Positions 5,641 through 5,834 of a stretch of 5,834 bases of DNA are shown here, in pieces. The DNA is taken from the NCBI GenBank assembly GCA_046727715.1, contig JBKPDC010000240.1, positions 1-5,834 of the forward strand, given 5' to 3'. Positions within the stretch are counted from its first letter, which is position 1. Each line of letters begins with the position of its first letter. Made by a program: the position numbers and the translations under genes. The notes under the pieces are model-generated. The model searched no databases, was not told the origin of the DNA, and worked only from the letters and a program-made list of their open reading frames with translations. Origin of the DNA: CAVQLX01 sp046727715. GTDB taxonomy: Bacteria; Desulfobacterota; Binatia; DP-6.

Positions 5641-5834
5641 GGAGAACCCTCCTCACGCGGAACACGCCGTGCTGCCGCGCATCCGCGAAGCGGATCACGT
5701 TGTGCCGGACGCCGAGTGCCACGGCCGCGGCCGCGACCAGCCCCGCTCCCGTCACCAGCCAGCCGCGCGCTGCGGCGACGAGCGCCAGCGCCACCAGTGC
5801 CGCGGCGCCGGCGCCGAGGGCGCCGGCCGTCCCG
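5519..5834 (-). CDS. C-terminal fragment of a membrane protein, cut by the window edge; 3' end doubtful
   Basis: The frame enters from the right edge (first full codon 5833-5831) and shows two hydrophobic Ala/Val/Leu-rich segments, about residues 4-22 and 25-42, followed by a basic tail (VRHNVIRFADARQHGVFRVRR). Almost every codon down to about 5650 ends in G or C, supporting real coding, and the other two minus frames look non-coding. No stop occurs before the Gfo/Idh start. The frame runs on to a TGA at 5519-5521, overlapping that gene by 122 nt, but the GC3 bias collapses at the overlap. The last 40 codons are therefore probably not genuine. A TGA one frame away touches the Shine-Dalgarno sequence near 5650, so a one-base error close to the end would give a normal stop. 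The family is not recognised. Confidence 0.45.
   Translation of the reverse strand, partial: GTAGALGAGAAALVALALVAAARGWLVTGAGLVAAAAVALGVRHNVIRFADARQHGVFRVRRVLHGSAAAEHRHRGSRILGQEPPADLRPTRRRTGHDPLRSRS
5648..5654 (-). promoter_or_regulatory. Strong ribosome binding site of the Gfo/Idh oxidoreductase
   Basis: The minus strand reads GAGGAGG with 7 nt to the ATG at 5640, a near-perfect Shine-Dalgarno sequence at good spacing. It is by far the clearest ribosome binding site in the window; the other genes start by overlap with weak or no such site. It fixes the oxidoreductase start. Confidence 0.85.

Noticed and set aside
5805..5828. Repeated GCGCCGG units at the right edge
   Set aside because: They are explained by Ala/Gly codons of a hydrophobic segment with G/C-ending codons; no regular repeat period is seen.

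Overview
The window is about 5.8 kb of very GC-rich bacterial DNA. Nearly all codons in the real genes end in G or C, and genes are packed with 1-4 nt overlaps. It looks like one contig of an environmental (metagenome-type) assembly, because the first 66 bases are an unremoved Illumina/Nextera library adapter and genomic sequence starts only at base 67. The phylum cannot be assigned from this sequence alone.

Layout. Bases 1-66 are adapter. Bases 67-246 (minus strand) hold the first 60 codons of a gene cut off by the contig end. Bases 247-493 are a divergent intergenic region with a 7-bp inverted repeat and one weak -10-like hexamer. A plus-strand operon follows: a crotonase-fold enoyl-CoA hydratase/isomerase (494-1204), a CTP-transferase-like nucleotidyltransferase (1201-1947) and a CDP-alcohol phosphatidyltransferase (1944-2636), joined by GTGA and ATGA stop/start overlaps. 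A minus-strand operon runs towards it: a C-terminal fragment of a membrane protein (right edge), a Gfo/Idh/MocA oxidoreductase (4621-5640), a flippase-like membrane protein of the lysylphosphatidylglycerol-synthase TM / HpnL type (3620-4621) and an aldo/keto reductase (2600-3598). The two operons meet tail to tail and overlap by 37 nt, leaving no room for a terminator between them.

How the genes may work together (inference). The nucleotidyltransferase would activate a phosphorylated alcohol as a CDP- (or NDP-) derivative. The CDP-alcohol phosphatidyltransferase would join such an activated group to an acceptor at the membrane. The two NAD(P)-dependent oxidoreductases could change the redox state of a sugar, cyclitol or polyol. 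The flippase-like protein could move a lipid-linked product across the membrane. The nucleotidyltransferase/phosphatidyltransferase pair has the same order and a similarly short junction as the fused IPCT-DIPPS enzyme that makes di-myo-inositol phosphate, but here it is two coupled genes. The locus is therefore a candidate for an uncharacterised polar-lipid headgroup or polyol-phosphodiester pathway. The substrate is not determined by anything visible here.

No RNA genes, CRISPR arrays, natural insertion sequences or clear terminators were seen.
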